Shown here: positions 1 to 11,506 of the stretch, in pieces
How the letters are laid out: every line of letters begins with the position of its first letter
How positions within the stretch are numbered: position 1 is the first letter of the stretch
Assembly (NCBI GenBank): GCA_929113105.1
Contig: OV816025.1
Coordinates: 121,470,886 to 121,534,885, forward strand
Reading direction: 5' to 3'
Origin: Agrypnus murinus
Taxonomy: Eukaryota > Arthropoda > Insecta > Coleoptera > Elateridae
DNA: 64,000 nt
The notes under the pieces: model-generated
What the model was told of the DNA's origin: nothing
Databases searched by the model: none
The model's input: the letters and a program-made list of their open reading frames with translations, nothing else
Translations under genes and position numbers: made by a program

Positions 1-403
1 GGCCAAAGCAGTACGTCTGGTTACCTTACCGGCAACATATACTACATAAAAGGAGTTTATTGCTATTCACACGAAGAGGTATCAGAAATCATTTATGTAA
101 ATTTGTTGAAATTATAATCTGCTCAAAGTAACAAAAGATTCACGTACATTGTACAAGTACATAATCTCATGTCGTTTACATGGGCTATTTTATTTCCGAT
201 ATGTAAGTATATTAAGGTATCGAAGCTATTGAAGACCAAAAATCAATGTTTTATTGAGTTTTGTTTTTAAGACAGGTATTTTAAGTCTGTGGAAAAGTTC
301 TCTTTGTGTTTAGCAGTATCACTTTCCCCTATCCATTTATGTTAAAAAGTCATAAATTGGCATCTGGTAACTAACAAATAACGTCTTTCAGTATAAAAAC
401 TCA

Positions 404-1120
404 TCTATATATTTAAAACACAAGCCTTATCTTTGTTCCAGTTCGTTTGAGATTTCCGCCGGGCCGATCTACGTGCTTCTTTGTTTATATTGAAGCTTTT
501 TATATTGAATGTTTATATTTTTAATTTAAATAAATATAAAATGTTTCATTTGAGACGCACGGATTGACCAGTCACTTGGAGCGCCATCTCATTTTGCACG
601 GTGGCAAGTTCTAGAACTATTGACGATTATAAAAGCTTGCTGCAACCACCACTTGCAGTTAAAGGTTGCATAGACAAAACAAAGCCGCATTAGTTGAAAA
701 CCATGGAAAGCAAACAAATTGTTCAAATATTAGATGATAAAAATTGATAATTTACGTATACAGCTGTTTCATATTGTTTGGACAAAACAAATCATCGCGA
801 GATACGTTTCCAAATTATTAAACAAGTTATAAATGACTGGGGCGATTTTTAATTATTATAGGTCAGTTATTATTTACTAATCTATATATTTAAAACACGA
901 CTCATTTTTGTTCCACTTTGTCTACGAGTTCGACAAGACCGATTTGCTTTATTCTTTTTTATATTAAAGTTTTAACTCTGTAGATAGTCAACACTACTTA
1001 CTTTTTATCTATATACGTATTTAAAACACAAGGTTTATCTTTGTTCCAGTTCGTTTGAGAGTTCCATTGGGCCGATTTACGTGATTCTTTTTTTATATTG
1101 AAGCTTTCGCTGTGTAGCAT
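404..1120 (+). repeat. Three diverged copies of a Helitron-like end repeat
   Basis: Three related stretches begin at about 404, 881 and 1008 with TCTATATA followed by a run ending TTAAAACAC, then share a TTTGTTCCA core, a GGGCCGAT or GACCGAT block and TTTATATTGAAG or a close variant. They are direct repeats of about 100 bp. A TC-starting TCTATATA end recalls Helitron 5' ends, but no CTAG hairpin end or helicase is visible, so the class is only a suggestion. The rest of 1-1120 shows no gene. Confidence 0.4.
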
Positions 1121-2853
1121 CCAGTTTATTGCGATATTTTGTTTTTGTATTTCACATAAATATGTGGTAGCAAAAGGCACCAAAAATAAATAGTAATTAG
1201 GCCGTTATTGTAAGAAAGTGTAAAACTTTTCAAGCGGTATCCTTTTGTTATATTACAAGACTTACAACTGGTCCCGCGGAACCCCAAAATATTTTCACGA
1301 AACACCAGGGTTCCACGGAACATACTTTGGGAATCAACTTTTTTTTTACATTTGTTATTTCAATAAGTCTCCGGAAATATTACCATAGAAAGTTACCAAA
1401 AAATAAATTTCCTGAAAATTTGCTAACACTATTTTTGTCATGTTTTTGAAATATGTACTAATAGACGTTTTCAACAATTTTTTAAAAAAGATTGATTTTT
1501 GGTTTTATTCTTAGCCGGTGGGGAGGGGTAAGCCAGAGGGGAAGATATGTCGTAACAGAGGAGGGTAAGCTGAGAGAGAGAAGTGCTAGGCTTAGAATTT
1601 TCAACTGGTTATGTTTAAATGCGTTTATTTAAATAATCGCTCACAAAAATCCAAAGGATTTTAATCACACAACGAATGTTGTATATAGGGAAATCCTTCA
1701 ATGCTTTTGAGTTTGACCGTCATGTCTTGACGAGGTTTCCCTAGTATATCTTAAAACACCACTGAATGTCCAAACTGAAACGTACCATCGTGTTAAACTT
1801 GCCAAAAAAATTTATCAAATGAATTATTAACAGCTCCGAAATAACAATAACATACAGTAAAGTTAATAATAAACAATTTAATGAGATATATTTAATTAAA
1901 GAGTTAAATTATATTGTTAATTATTATTATTATTATTATTAAATTAAAGAAATAATGACAACAATCCCTGTAAAAAAGCTAAAGTAATTAGTACATGTAA
2001 TACGTAATATTTATAAAGATTATTATCAATTATGTAATTGGAAACCAAATAATGACAAAGTTACAAGAATTTTACCAAGCAAATCTGAAAAATCCATAAT
2101 ACAAAAATAATACGTTAAAAATCAACAACAGCCCAAATTTTAAACAAAAATATTAAACATTATTGTACTGAATTGTTGGTAAGAATAAAAATGTTTACCA
2201 ACAAATAAACACATGGCATATATGTACGTACTTAAACTGCAAAACTGAATATAGAAAATTTGAGTTGATTTGGATGTATTTATGTAAGCGTTGAAAGTTA
2301 AGCTCATGATTCTCAATAAAAACTATTACTAAAAATAGTAACTAAAAAGTTCTTGTGTTGGTTGAAAATTACTATTTAGATAAATTTTTTAAACACAATG
2401 AGATAGGTAAGCAGTTGTTAAAAAAGTTTTAAAGGTATAAGCTACAGCGAAAAAATATATTATCAGGACTGATACTATCTTATTTGACCGTTATAGAAAT
2501 ATTAAACAGTCTTATAAAAAGTATAACAATAGTAATCTTGTAAAAGCAGATAATATTCTTGGAAATATGATATTTATAGCTATTATCCACAATCACTATA
2601 TAATAAGGTAATAATTGAACTCCTTGCCAACGTATAATGTGGTTTATAAAACTCTAGGGTTTCTATACATAAAACACATGGAATTATAATGATTGTTGAA
2701 CACACTAGCAACCAGTAAAGCAAAAGTACTACGACAAATGGAACACGAATAATGATTTTCAAGGTAACATCCGCCGTCGCAGTAAAATGTCAAATAATTT
2801 TTTGATAAAATTCGGCAATTCTGATTCTAAATGAGTGTGATTGTGGATAAAAC
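1121..2853. other. AT-rich DNA without recognisable gene
   Basis: Both strands hold only short open frames without known motifs. A short ATT-type microsatellite lies near 1918-1940. No RNA gene or clear repeat was seen. Confidence 0.6.
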
Positions 2854-2974
2854 ATTGTATTGCATACGGGTTTTAGATGCATTTTATTCACTTAAGAAAA
2901 TTAAACGCTCGAGCAAGCTCTCGCGTTTAAACATTCTTGCGTGAATAAAATGCTATCTAAAACCCTTATACAAT
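2854..2974. repeat. Palindromic element P1 (MITE-like)
   Basis: Arms 2854-2891 and 2941-2974 are inverted copies of each other (shared ATTGTAT tip and GGGTTTTAGAT core). An inner stem continues to a GAG-CAAG-CTC centre near 2910-2922. Coding potential is absent. It is the first of three palindromes in a row upstream of the tyrosine recombinase remnant. Confidence 0.75.
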
Positions 2975-2994
2975 AATAGGTATTTATGTATTAA

Positions 2995-3089
2995 GGGCAT
3001 AATCTATTAGATTATGGCATGAGAGAATGTTTAAAGCCCGACGAAGGAGGGCTTTTAATTTCTCGAGGGCCATTATCTTGATTATGCCC
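2995..3089. repeat. Palindromic element P2 with GACGAAGGA loop
   Basis: Outer arms GGGCATAATC (2995) and GATTATGCCC (3080) are perfect inverted copies, with partial pairing inward to an inner stem AGCCC/GGGCT. The loop of this stem is GACGAAGGA at 3040-3048, the same nine bases found in the loops of unrelated palindromes at 54310, 54896, 55139 and 61051. Confidence 0.75.
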
Positions 3090-3332
3090 GTGGTACATAC
3101 AACGTTTTATTTTATTTTGCTTCATGGAAAGGATAATTGCAAGCAATTGCACATTTCATTTTGAAAAAATGTAATAGTTATAATTATTTATTAAAATTGT
3201 TAGAACTCTATAGAAACGTTTTCTTTGTATCTTAGCAACTTTATACGCCCTCTGGCTAAAAAAGCCAAATTACGCCCGCAATTGAGTGCCAATAAAGACG
3301 ATTTTCATGTCAAAATAAAATAAATTACTATT

Positions 3333-3452
3333 AATATAACGAGAATATTAAGCGATTTATAAATATCGAGGACGTTGCTAAGCGACGAGGTGTAGCCGAG
3401 TTACCTCTGCAACGTCCGAGATGGGTTAAATAGCTAATATTCGAGTTATATT
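3333..3452. repeat. Palindromic element P3 beside the recombinase
   Basis: Arms 3333-3378 and 3409-3452 are inverted repeats of about 45 bp with a few mismatches (inner ends GGACGTTGC and GCAACGTCC). The asymmetric centre reads GCGACGAGGTGTAGCCGAG, resembling but not identical to the GACGAAGGA loops elsewhere. It ends about 90 bp before the first recognisable recombinase codons. Confidence 0.75.
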
Positions 3453-3544
3453 CAAAGCTTTATCGTATCATCAAAGATAGCAATGCAAACAAAAAAGTGT
3501 TGTTTACATTCATTGAAAAAAAAACGTCAAAGTTTGTTTTTGAA

Positions 3545-4696
3545 GGAAATCATCATGTAGATTTTGATGTTCCCGCAAATATTTTAGAGGCAGCAAATGT
3601 GTAACATTAGATTTGTTGCCAGATAGATCAAAGGTATTTTATGAAAAAGAATATCGTTTGTTCTGTGAGTGGGCAAATAAAGAAAATGTTCGAGGTGCTG
3701 CGGAAGTAGTTTTGTTGGCTTATTTCGGAAAACTGTCAACTGAATATTCTCCTTCATCTCTTTGGCCGAAATATTCTATGTTGAGAGCTTGCTTGGAACT
3801 GAAGGAAAGAATACAAATTGACAAGTATGGTAGTTTGATAAAATTTATCAAAAAGAAAAATGTTGGATATCGGCATAAAAAATCGTTAATACTGACGAAA
3901 GAACAAGTTGATGAATTTGTGCGTACAGCTCCAGATGAGGTATTTTTAATGATGAAGGTAGCGCTGTTGATTGGACTGGGTGGAGCTTGTAGAACCAACG
4001 AATTAGTGAAAATGTCTACTGAAGATGTTGAGATCTTAGATAATAAAATAATGGTGACTGTTCCGGACTCAAAAACTCACAAGAAAAGATTTTTTGCCAT
4101 TCTGAAGGTGACGTTGATCCTGTGGCTTTAATTAGAAAATATTTAGCATTACGGCCGCCTCATGTGACGCATAAAAGATTGTTCATATCGTACAGAAATG
4201 GCAAGTGTACAATTCAACCATGCGGTATTCATTTTTTATCTAAAATACCTGAAAAAATAGCTACATTTCTCAAACTTGAAAATCCATCTATGTACACTGG
4301 TCACTTAGGAGATCGGCAGCAGCTATTCTTGTTAACGCCGGTGGAGACGTCTTAGAACTGCAAGAGCTGGGTGGATGGGAGTCAAGCAAGGTCGCTAGAG
4401 GGTACTTAGAAGAAAACATAACGAAGAAAGTGTCCATTGCAGAGAAGATTCAGGACGGATCGATTTCGATAGCAAGTACATCTGCTACCTCGTCTGCTAC
4501 TAAAAAATCAACGGAATTTTCAATTAGACATGAGAAATCGAACAACTCAAGTGGATTAGAAGTCATGTGTGCAGCATCATCTGGGAACAATATTGTTAGT
4601 GAAGCTGCAGAAGATCCGGCAGTTATGATGAAGCAGAAGGATGTGTCCTTTAATTTTCAGAATTGTGAAAAGATTGAAATTCATGTTCATAAATAA
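3545..4696 (+). pseudogene. Crypton-type tyrosine recombinase, frame-broken
   Basis: A degenerate gene for a tyrosine recombinase (phage-integrase fold) of the kind found in insect Crypton-like elements. The reading frame changes three times: near 3603, 4100 and 4305. Across the frames the catalytic set is visible: Arg in GACRTNEL (codon 3991-3993), Lys in DSKT (4072-4074), His in YTGH (4302-4304), Arg-Arg just after the last frameshift (4307-4312), the GGW motif, and the nucleophilic Tyr in RGYLEE (4403-4405). The N-terminal part (SSLWPKYSMLR region) resembles the SAM-like core-binding domain. A Ser/Thr-rich C-terminal tail ends FNFQNCEKIEIHVHK at 4694. With all catalytic positions still present, decay looks recent, but it cannot make a full protein as it stands. 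It is flanked by a 14-bp inverted motif at 3459-3472 and 4853-4866. Family placement rests on motif recall. Confidence 0.8.
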
Positions 4697-5048
4697 TTTT
4701 GTATCTCATATTAATAAATACATTTAACTGTAACTAACGTATTATGGCTGTAACGAATGTGTTATGAATAACTAACGTCTTATGACGTTTCTATGATATT
4801 ATATTGCTAATAATTATCGAGAAATAAGTAACATTATAGAGATATAATAATCGATGATACGATAAAACTAATAACAATTTTGCAATCGTAATCAATAATA
4901 GTGTGGCAACTAATACTCTAAAAGTCGAAATGGATAAAAAAAAGTTCTTTGATTATAACAATTCATTCTTAAATAATTTATCTATTCTAGATTAAATAGT
5001 GTTGACCTTTTTGCACCTTATAATTAGAATTTTATAAATAATAAGCTA
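4697..5048. other. Non-coding flank of the recombinase remnant
   Basis: AT-rich. It contains an AATAAA at 4713-4718, 17 bp past the recombinase stop codon and so a plausible poly(A) signal, and the right copy of a 14-bp inverted motif (4853-4866, GATGATACGATAAA) whose partner lies at 3459-3472. Confidence 0.5.
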
Positions 5049-6277
5049 TACAGTCTGTTTGATTTAAAGCGCCCCGCTTTGTAGCAACGATTGATGAGTC
5101 GAATGACGCCGATTCTATTAAAATGTTTTGCTTTAAAATGCGTCCAGCCGTTAAGGAGGGGATAGTATAGAAGGGGCATATACAGTTTGTTTGATTTAAA
5201 GCGCCCCGCTTTGTAGCAACTTTATTTTCAGTCAGAAATGGTATACCATAATATGGTATATACAGGGGCATATACTGTTTGTTTGATTTAATGCGTCCCG
5301 CTTTGTAGCAACTTTATTTTCAGTCCGAAATGGTATACCATAATATGGTATATACAGGGGCATATACAGTTTGTTTGATTTAAACCGTCCCAGCTTTGTA
5401 GCGACTTTATTTTCAGTCAGAAATGGTATACCATAATATGATATATACAGGAGCATATACAGTTTGTGTGATTTAAAGCGTCCCGCTTTGTAGCAGCTTT
5501 ATTTTCAGTCAGAAATGATATACCATAATATGGTATATACAGGGGCATATACAGTTTGTTTGATTTAAAGCGCCCCGTTTGTAGCAACTTTATTTTCAGT
5601 CAGAAATGGTATACCATAATATGGTATATACAGGGGCATATACAGTTTGTTTGATTTAAAGCGTCCCGCTTTGTAGCAACTTTATTTTCAGTCCGAAATG
5701 GTATACCATAATATGGTATATACAGGGGCATATACTGTTTGTTTGATTTAATGCGTCCCGCTTTGTAGCAACTTTATTTTCAGTCCGAAATGGTATACCA
5801 TAATATGGTATATACAGGGATATATACAGTTTGTTTGATTTAAAGCGCCCCGCTTGGTAGCGACTTTATTTTCAGTCAGAAATGGTATACCATAATATGG
5901 TATATACAGGGGCATATACAGTTTGTTTGATTTAATGAGTCCCGCTTTGTAGCAACTTTATTTTCAGTCCGAAATGGTATACCATAATATGGTATATACA
6001 GGGGCATATACAGTTTGTTTGATTTAAAGCGTCCCGCTTTGTAGCAACTTTATTTTCAGTCAGAAATGGTATATCATAATATGGTATATACAGGGGCATA
6101 TACAGTTTGTTTGATTTAAAGCGCCCCGCTTTGTAGCGACTTTATTTTCAGTCAGAAATGGTATACCATAATATGGTATATACAGGGCATATACAGTTTG
6201 TTGGATTTAATGCGTCCCGCTTTGTAGCAACTTTATTTTTAGTCAAAAATGGTATACCATAATATGGTATATACAGG
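5049..6277 (+). repeat. Tandem array of a 92-bp unit (about 12 copies)
   Basis: A minisatellite of about 92 bp per unit, each with CAGTTTGTTTGATTTAAAG, then CCCGCTTTGTAGC, a TTTATTTTCAGTC block and a short perfect palindrome TATACCATAATATGGTATA. Copies start near 5181, 5273, 5365, 5456, 5548, 5640, 5731, 5823, 5917, 6009, 6101 and 6190 and differ by a few substitutions. A partial unit at 5049-5089 precedes a unique head (5090-5176). The apparent open frames on the minus strand are a by-product of the repeat. Confidence 0.92.
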
Positions 6278-8110
6278 GTAGGGTGGTCCTTATTTTTTGA
6301 TTTTTAATTTTCAAAATACGTACCCTCCAAATTTTTTACATTACATGAAAGGAAGTTACCCGAAAGATTTCAAGTTGATCAGATCATGCTAACCCGGCCC
6401 GCATTAAGGTTAAAGTTCAACTATTTTAGGCTGTTTTTCACATAGTGCGTATTTTCAGTGAAGCGGTTGCAGCTACGAAAAAAAGCTATTCTTCCTTTTT
6501 TGTAGGAAATTTAATCTACTATAAATTTGCTGTTTACATCATTTCCGTTCGACTTAGCTGCAGCCGACTTAACAGATGGTATGGCAACTTAGACACCGCA
6601 AAAACTCCTTGCAGAACACCTCAAAAATATAGTGGCGATAAGCTAAAAATAAGATTTTTCTCTCTATCTTTTGCTCTAGAACACAAGCAACATTTAGTCT
6701 TCCTGTGTTTAAAAATTTCAACTTTGTTAATTCCCAATCGCAGAGAGTATCATAGACTGCTGGAGATACTTCTTGCCCTGTTGTTGACAGTTCTGGAACC
6801 GCAATTAATTAATCGGCACAAATTAAGCCAATCTATACTTCAGATTTTCCAATTAAAGCTGGAAGTAGTTTTGAGTCTCAGTGAATGACAGCAAATTGTA
6901 AATATATTTCTAAAAATGACAATTTTATTTTGTTAGCTGTCTGTACGCTAAAATATTGTCTGTATTCCCTGATGGAAGATCTGTTTATGACATAGTCAAT
7001 TGGGTCTATTGAAACGGCTTCTACATTTGCTGACAATATGTGACAGGTATCCTTGTCACTTATTTTATATCTATTTAGCGCTGATAAAATTCGTGCAGTC
7101 AAAATTTGTTTCCTGATCCTTTTCTTTGCTCTTAGTAGTAGAGTCCATTGTAGCACCTGAAGTCTCAATTTGTATAGCTTGAAATCGATTCATTTCTTTC
7201 ACTCTCTTCATTATCTGACTCTTCTAAAGTTAAAAGATCGAAAACCTCGTCTAAAAAGATTTACTTGCCTATTGAAAACATTACATGAATTTCACTTTTT
7301 AATCTTACCTACATCAGTGAATTTAGTTTCTGCTCTTCTTGAAGGTTCTGGCACGTCTAAGTGCATCTGCCTGTCTGCTCTTTTAGTTTCATTCTTTTTC
7401 ATTTTATTTCCTTTTTTCGGTATTCTAAACTCTTTTCACGGGCAGTAGGATCGTATCATTGTCTTCTAAGATCTTCATTATTTCTAGTGCATTGGCACGT
7501 GTGATGTCAAATAAATCATCTAGTTCTTCAAAAAATTTTTCTCTTTGCCTGCAGAAATTACTTTTTTTGTTCTAGTTCTTATCCAATTGATGCCAGGGTG
7601 CAAACAATTTTTTCAACTTTTTGTCGCAGTTTAAATCGTGTTGGAGAATTCGTGCCTTTTTCAAATCGCTGATCTACCACAAGCGCAGCACTTCCATTCG
7701 AACAAACTAAACAGTTACAGAAATATTCTTATGATCCAAAATAAGTATTACTGAAAAAGAAACTAGAATGTATTTCTTATCAGTTATTGCTGGTCCACGT
7801 AAAAACTGAAAACACTAGTCTTATGCCAGTTTTCATACACGTGAGTAAGAATTACCTGCTTTGTTTTTTTTTTATTTCATTTTTTAATTTGTATATAATT
7901 GGTATTTTAATATGTAAAATAAATACTTGACGGCTGGTTATAATGTACAATGGTATACCATATTATGGTATACCGTTTCTGACTGAAAATAAAGTTGCTA
8001 CAAAGCGGGGCGCTTTAAATCAAACAAACTGTATACGCCCCTTCTATACTATCCCCTCCTTAACGGCTGGACGCATTTTAACACAAAACATTTTAATAGA
8101 ATCGGCGTCA
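5097..8110. mobile_element. DNA transposon with long TIRs and satellite-expanded left end
   Basis: The stretch 5097-5268 reappears inverted at about 7945-8110: the unique head (TCGAATGACGCC, CCAGCCGTTAAGGAGGGG) plus one satellite unit. The right end holds one unit, the left end about twelve, so the array grew inside one inverted end. The interior (6285-7940) begins with GGGTAGGGTGGTCC and contains a decayed transposase-like coding region on the minus strand. Outer boundaries and target duplication could not be fixed: the left side has a further partial unit outside the TIR. About 3 kb in all. Confidence 0.75.
6601..7168 (-). pseudogene. Transposase-like remnant inside the 5.1-8.1 kb element
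   Basis: On the minus strand a frame from 7168 to about 6881 contains RKQILTARILSALNRYK and INRSSIREYRQYF, runs to FAVIH, meets a stop, and resumes with VPELSTTGQE, VYDTLCDWE, NTGRLNVACVLEQK and YRHYIFEVF. This order matches a large family of uncharacterised insect proteins that I recall as transposon-encoded (an INRSSI segment, then a DTTASNTGRLNGAC-like segment, then C-R-H-H). The D/N-A-S-N and C..H pattern suggests a distant hAT-like transposase, but that is a guess. Several stop codons and deletions are present, so it is inactive. Sequence from 7170 to 7700 on the same strand probably holds more of its N-terminus, too decayed to follow. Confidence 0.5.
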
Positions 8111-8463
8111 TTCGATTCATATTTTCCGGAGTAGAGCGTGGAGGATTCAGATTTTGGTTAGACCTCGTCAATTAGTGAGTGCTTCCTAGTCATATTGTAA
8201 ACAAAAATCTAGACAAACCTAGAATATGGACAAAACTTTGTTAGCTACTATTTTATGGAGATCGTTATAGTAACCATGCAAAAACAATCTCAATCAATGG
8301 ATAGAAGGTTCTTTCAGATAGTATAATAATTAACCTGATAGTAGATAACCATGTAATTACGGCTAAACCAAAGATTATTATTAATACAATTCACTAATGC
8401 TAGTCTGTCTGTTAGATGAAGTCTAACTAGTCTAGTTAGATTGGTACTGTAATAACTGCTGCA
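8111..8463. other. No recognisable feature
   Basis: AT-rich DNA between the satellite-ended transposon and the gypsy fragment. Nothing coding or repeated was seen. Confidence 0.5.
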
Positions 8464-9640
8464 TTACGTTGAGATGAGATGAACTGTATTAGAATGATTG
8501 CTTTGTAGGGATGATGTATTTGTTTGTTCTGAGTCAGACAAAGGCTGAAGAACTCTTGAAGATGATGAAATGAAAGAGGTATGAGGATGTATAGTGGAAT
8601 GATTGTTTGCTAGGCCTTCTTGTGATGCAGAGGAATGGGTATTGATTGAAGTGTGGAGAGTTTGTGTAGTATTATTTAATAAATGAGTAGGTGTATTTGG
8701 ATGAAGATTGTGAAGGTTAGCTAAACCTGAATCCGTATCTGCTATATACGCCAAATTTGTGGTGTAATCATGTGCGGTGTTGAAATTTGCAGAGGTGCTG
8801 GTTGCATTTGAGGTTAAAATTTCGTTTGAAAACGGTTTTGGCGTAGTTAGCACATACGGTCTTACAATTTTTGTAAAACCGTTTTAAAACGGCATGGGTG
8901 GATGCAGTTTCTGGCACGATTGCCAAACCGTTGATGATACGAACAAACATTGGTTGAGGTAGATTGGGTTCGAGGTTGTTGGAATGACCCAATATAGGTG
9001 TTAACATAACCTCGCGTTTAAGATCAGCAACAGTTTCTGTCAATTTTGAAATTTCCGTATTTACCAATGGCATTTCAGAATTATGCAAGTCATTTGCAAG
9101 GCAAGGCCGTAACTGATCTATCTATCAATAGATCCCTATAGTGATATTAGTGTCGAATTAGGATACTAGTAACTGCAATTCGGTTGAAAGTTTAGAAAAA
9201 ATTAATTCTTTTATCAATTGATCTGAAAGTTGTAAACGAGCACTTTTAAAGTGGCTTCATAGAGATCCAGATCTGATTCATTTAGAGTCAATTCTGATAG
9301 TAAAATGTATGCACTTGAAAATGGTTTATCACCATAGCGTTTTATTAGGAAATCCTTTAATAGAGAAAATGTATTATCGGAAGGTTGCATTCTTATCGAT
9401 CTGCATTTGGTTAAGACATTTTCTAGAAATAAAATACTAACAAATTGAATTTATCAATTTGACTTACCACGCCGTTTAGCTGATAGATAATAGCGTTCTA
9501 CGAGGGTCAAGAAAAAATGATATGTCATTTGAAGATGGAAATTCGACTTGTGGAATATTATGCATATTAATAACAGGTTCAAGCGAGTCCAAAGATAGCG
9601 GAGTATCTTGACAGGAAGTTTTGAAAGTATCACGTCGGGA
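8464..9640 (-). pseudogene. Ty3/gypsy gag remnant, copy A
   Basis: Minus-strand coding debris between the LTR at 9652-9832 and about 8464. Short open segments (8768-9088 and 8464-8853) are separated by frameshifts and stops. Part of the sequence is shared with copy B at 46070-46600, including the CCGTATCTGCTATATACG block (8727 and 46073) and the GGTTGCATTTGAGGTTAAAA block. In copy B this region lies 5' of a gypsy reverse transcriptase, so it is best read as gag. No zinc knuckle is visible. The element stops abruptly near 8460 without pol or a second LTR, so it is truncated. Described only; it is clearly inactive. Confidence 0.6.
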
Positions 9641-9651
9641 GAGTCACCATA

Positions 9652-9832
9652 TGTAATAACTAACTGCTGTACCTAATACGTTTATTAAAAAACGGGTTGT
9701 TCTTTATAAGCTTTATTCCTTTATTATTGAAGAAGAATTAATGTTTTGACTGTTTTTTTATGAATTGATTTTATGAATTGATATCTTTTCATTTGTTGCC
9801 TTGGATACTAAATCTTATCCAAGATCATTACA
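9652..9832 (-). repeat. LTR of gypsy copy A (5' LTR)
   Basis: 181 bp. On the minus strand it begins TGTAATGATC and ends GTTATTACA, giving TG...CA ends, with an AATAAAGCTTATA poly(A)-type motif inside. It aligns along its length with the LTR at 42643-42824. Directly downstream (minus strand) is TATGGTGACTCTCCC, the position of a primer binding site; the tRNA was not identified. Outside the LTR the flank is GTAC. Confidence 0.75.
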
Positions 9833-11156
9833 GTACAGACTGTTCAAACCTGTAATAGAAAGATTGTAGACTATTAATAGTAGGTACTAAGTAGTGAATC
9901 ACTAAGTAAATTTAACCTAAGAGACGATTTTAAAAGTACATAGGTTAGCGATGTATGAGAGTACATTTGTACGACTGTTTTATGTGGTTCTTGTAACGTA
10001 TTGAATAAAATACTTGAGGAGTAACAAGTAAATAATTGCAATATTTATTATTAGGTAAAGTAATTTACATTGGTAGACATTTGTATTATTTTTGTATCTA
10101 AGATCTGAATCTTGTATATAACAACATATATAATCCACAATTCATATAACTAGATCCATACATAACAGTTCTCGTTTCTGAATGTTAAATATTTTGTTGC
10201 TTTGCTTTGGGAGCTAACGTTCAAAACAAGTCTCATTAGAAGATAAACTGAATATCAACTATCCAATCTCAATAAGACAAAATAACAAATAAATTAATAC
10301 GTAACCTAGAATAGTTTACTTTTCATCAATCAATTAATTGTTTTATCAGAAAGTAAAACATTAAAATAAATATTTACGTAATAAACTCTTTGATTTCGCT
10401 CCTTTAGCAGAAGAGAACTGGTTAATTCGTCCAAAAGAAGATATAGCTATTAAGGAAGTTCCTTAATAGTCGCGATAGTATTCCATAAACGATAAATCAG
10501 GACACATAATACATCAAAATAATTCGTAGAACCTTCAAGAAAACCCAGCAAAAGTTCCAAAAAGTTTCAAAAGTTTTTTTATGGTTGTCGCCATTTTTAG
10601 TATCAAAGCCAGGACATAGAATAAGCTTTTTTCTTATTTCATGTAGATATGTAACTAAGAGCGGACAGAGATTTTTTTGGTAAACTGTATCGAATAGCAT
10701 AACCCCCATTGAATACCCTTATATAGTAACCGAGTGTCATAATGTAAGTTAGGTCTAATTAGGAAGAGTTCTAGAAACATTACAATAGTTCGGCAATAAA
10801 GATCTTCTGAGATACCCCAACTGCTATCACGCAATTTAACATTTTTATCATTCTTCAAAGACAGTAGAATAGCAGAAGAATTCAAATCTAGTATATGAGA
10901 CCCGTATTGACAAAACTTGGAAAGTATCGGATAGAAAATCAGATGGAATAAATATAGATGGCGTTGTACAGTAATAAAATTAAACAAAATGACGTCGATA
11001 TGCGGTAGGTGATCTTGATCATGTATGCAACCAATGGGATGCATGCTTTAGTTGTAACGTATCCTTCAAACCTTCATGGCAGCCTTTCAGAATGTCGAAT
11101 GCCTTCCTGATTACAAATATGTAGTGGAATCACTGCATTTACATCCCGCTACAAAA
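9833..11156. other. No recognisable gene
   Basis: AT-rich. A 129-codon open frame exists on the minus strand (10655-11044), but its composition and lack of motifs give no support for a gene. No clear repeat seen. Confidence 0.5.
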
Positions 11157-11164
11157 AGAGGATG

Positions 11165-11498
11165 CAGGGACGAACCTAAAGAGTTTTTTTGGAGGGGGGT
11201 AACCTTAAAATTGCCAACTTATTACGATGAAAATAGCAACTACTAGTAAGAAATTTTTTTTTATTTGTGCCTAACATTATATGAAGCAAAATTAGTATTT
11301 TACACAAATCTTATTTTTATTTAAAACTCTCCAACGTGTATGCATGGCAATTCGAGTAAATTTAAAAAAATAAATTGTTTTGGACACATTTTCTTATCTT
11401 CTCATTTTTCTCAAATTGTGAAATTGCCAACTCTCGCTTGAAACTATCAACTTTGAGGGGGGAGCTTCCCCTCCCATCCCCCCATGGGTTCGTCCCTG
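11165..11498. mobile_element. hAT-type MITE with 8-bp target duplication
   Basis: 334 bp with inverted ends CAGGGACGAACC (11165) and GGTTCGTCCCTG (11487-11498), flanked by the perfect direct repeat AGAGGATG (11157-11164 and 11499-11506). CAGGG ends and an 8-bp duplication are the hAT superfamily signature. No coding capacity. G-rich next to the left end and C-rich next to the right end. Confidence 0.9.
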
Positions 11499-11506
11499 AG
11501 AGGATG

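Noticed and set aside
11..30. 20-bp match with 49541-49560
   Set aside because: Similarity does not extend beyond about 30 bp, so no repeat family can be defined.
5032..5456. Repetitive minus-strand open frames
   Set aside because: They are produced by the 92-bp satellite unit and have no independent support.
10655..11044. 129-codon open frame on the minus strand
   Set aside because: No motif, no signal of a family, and composition like the AT-rich background.
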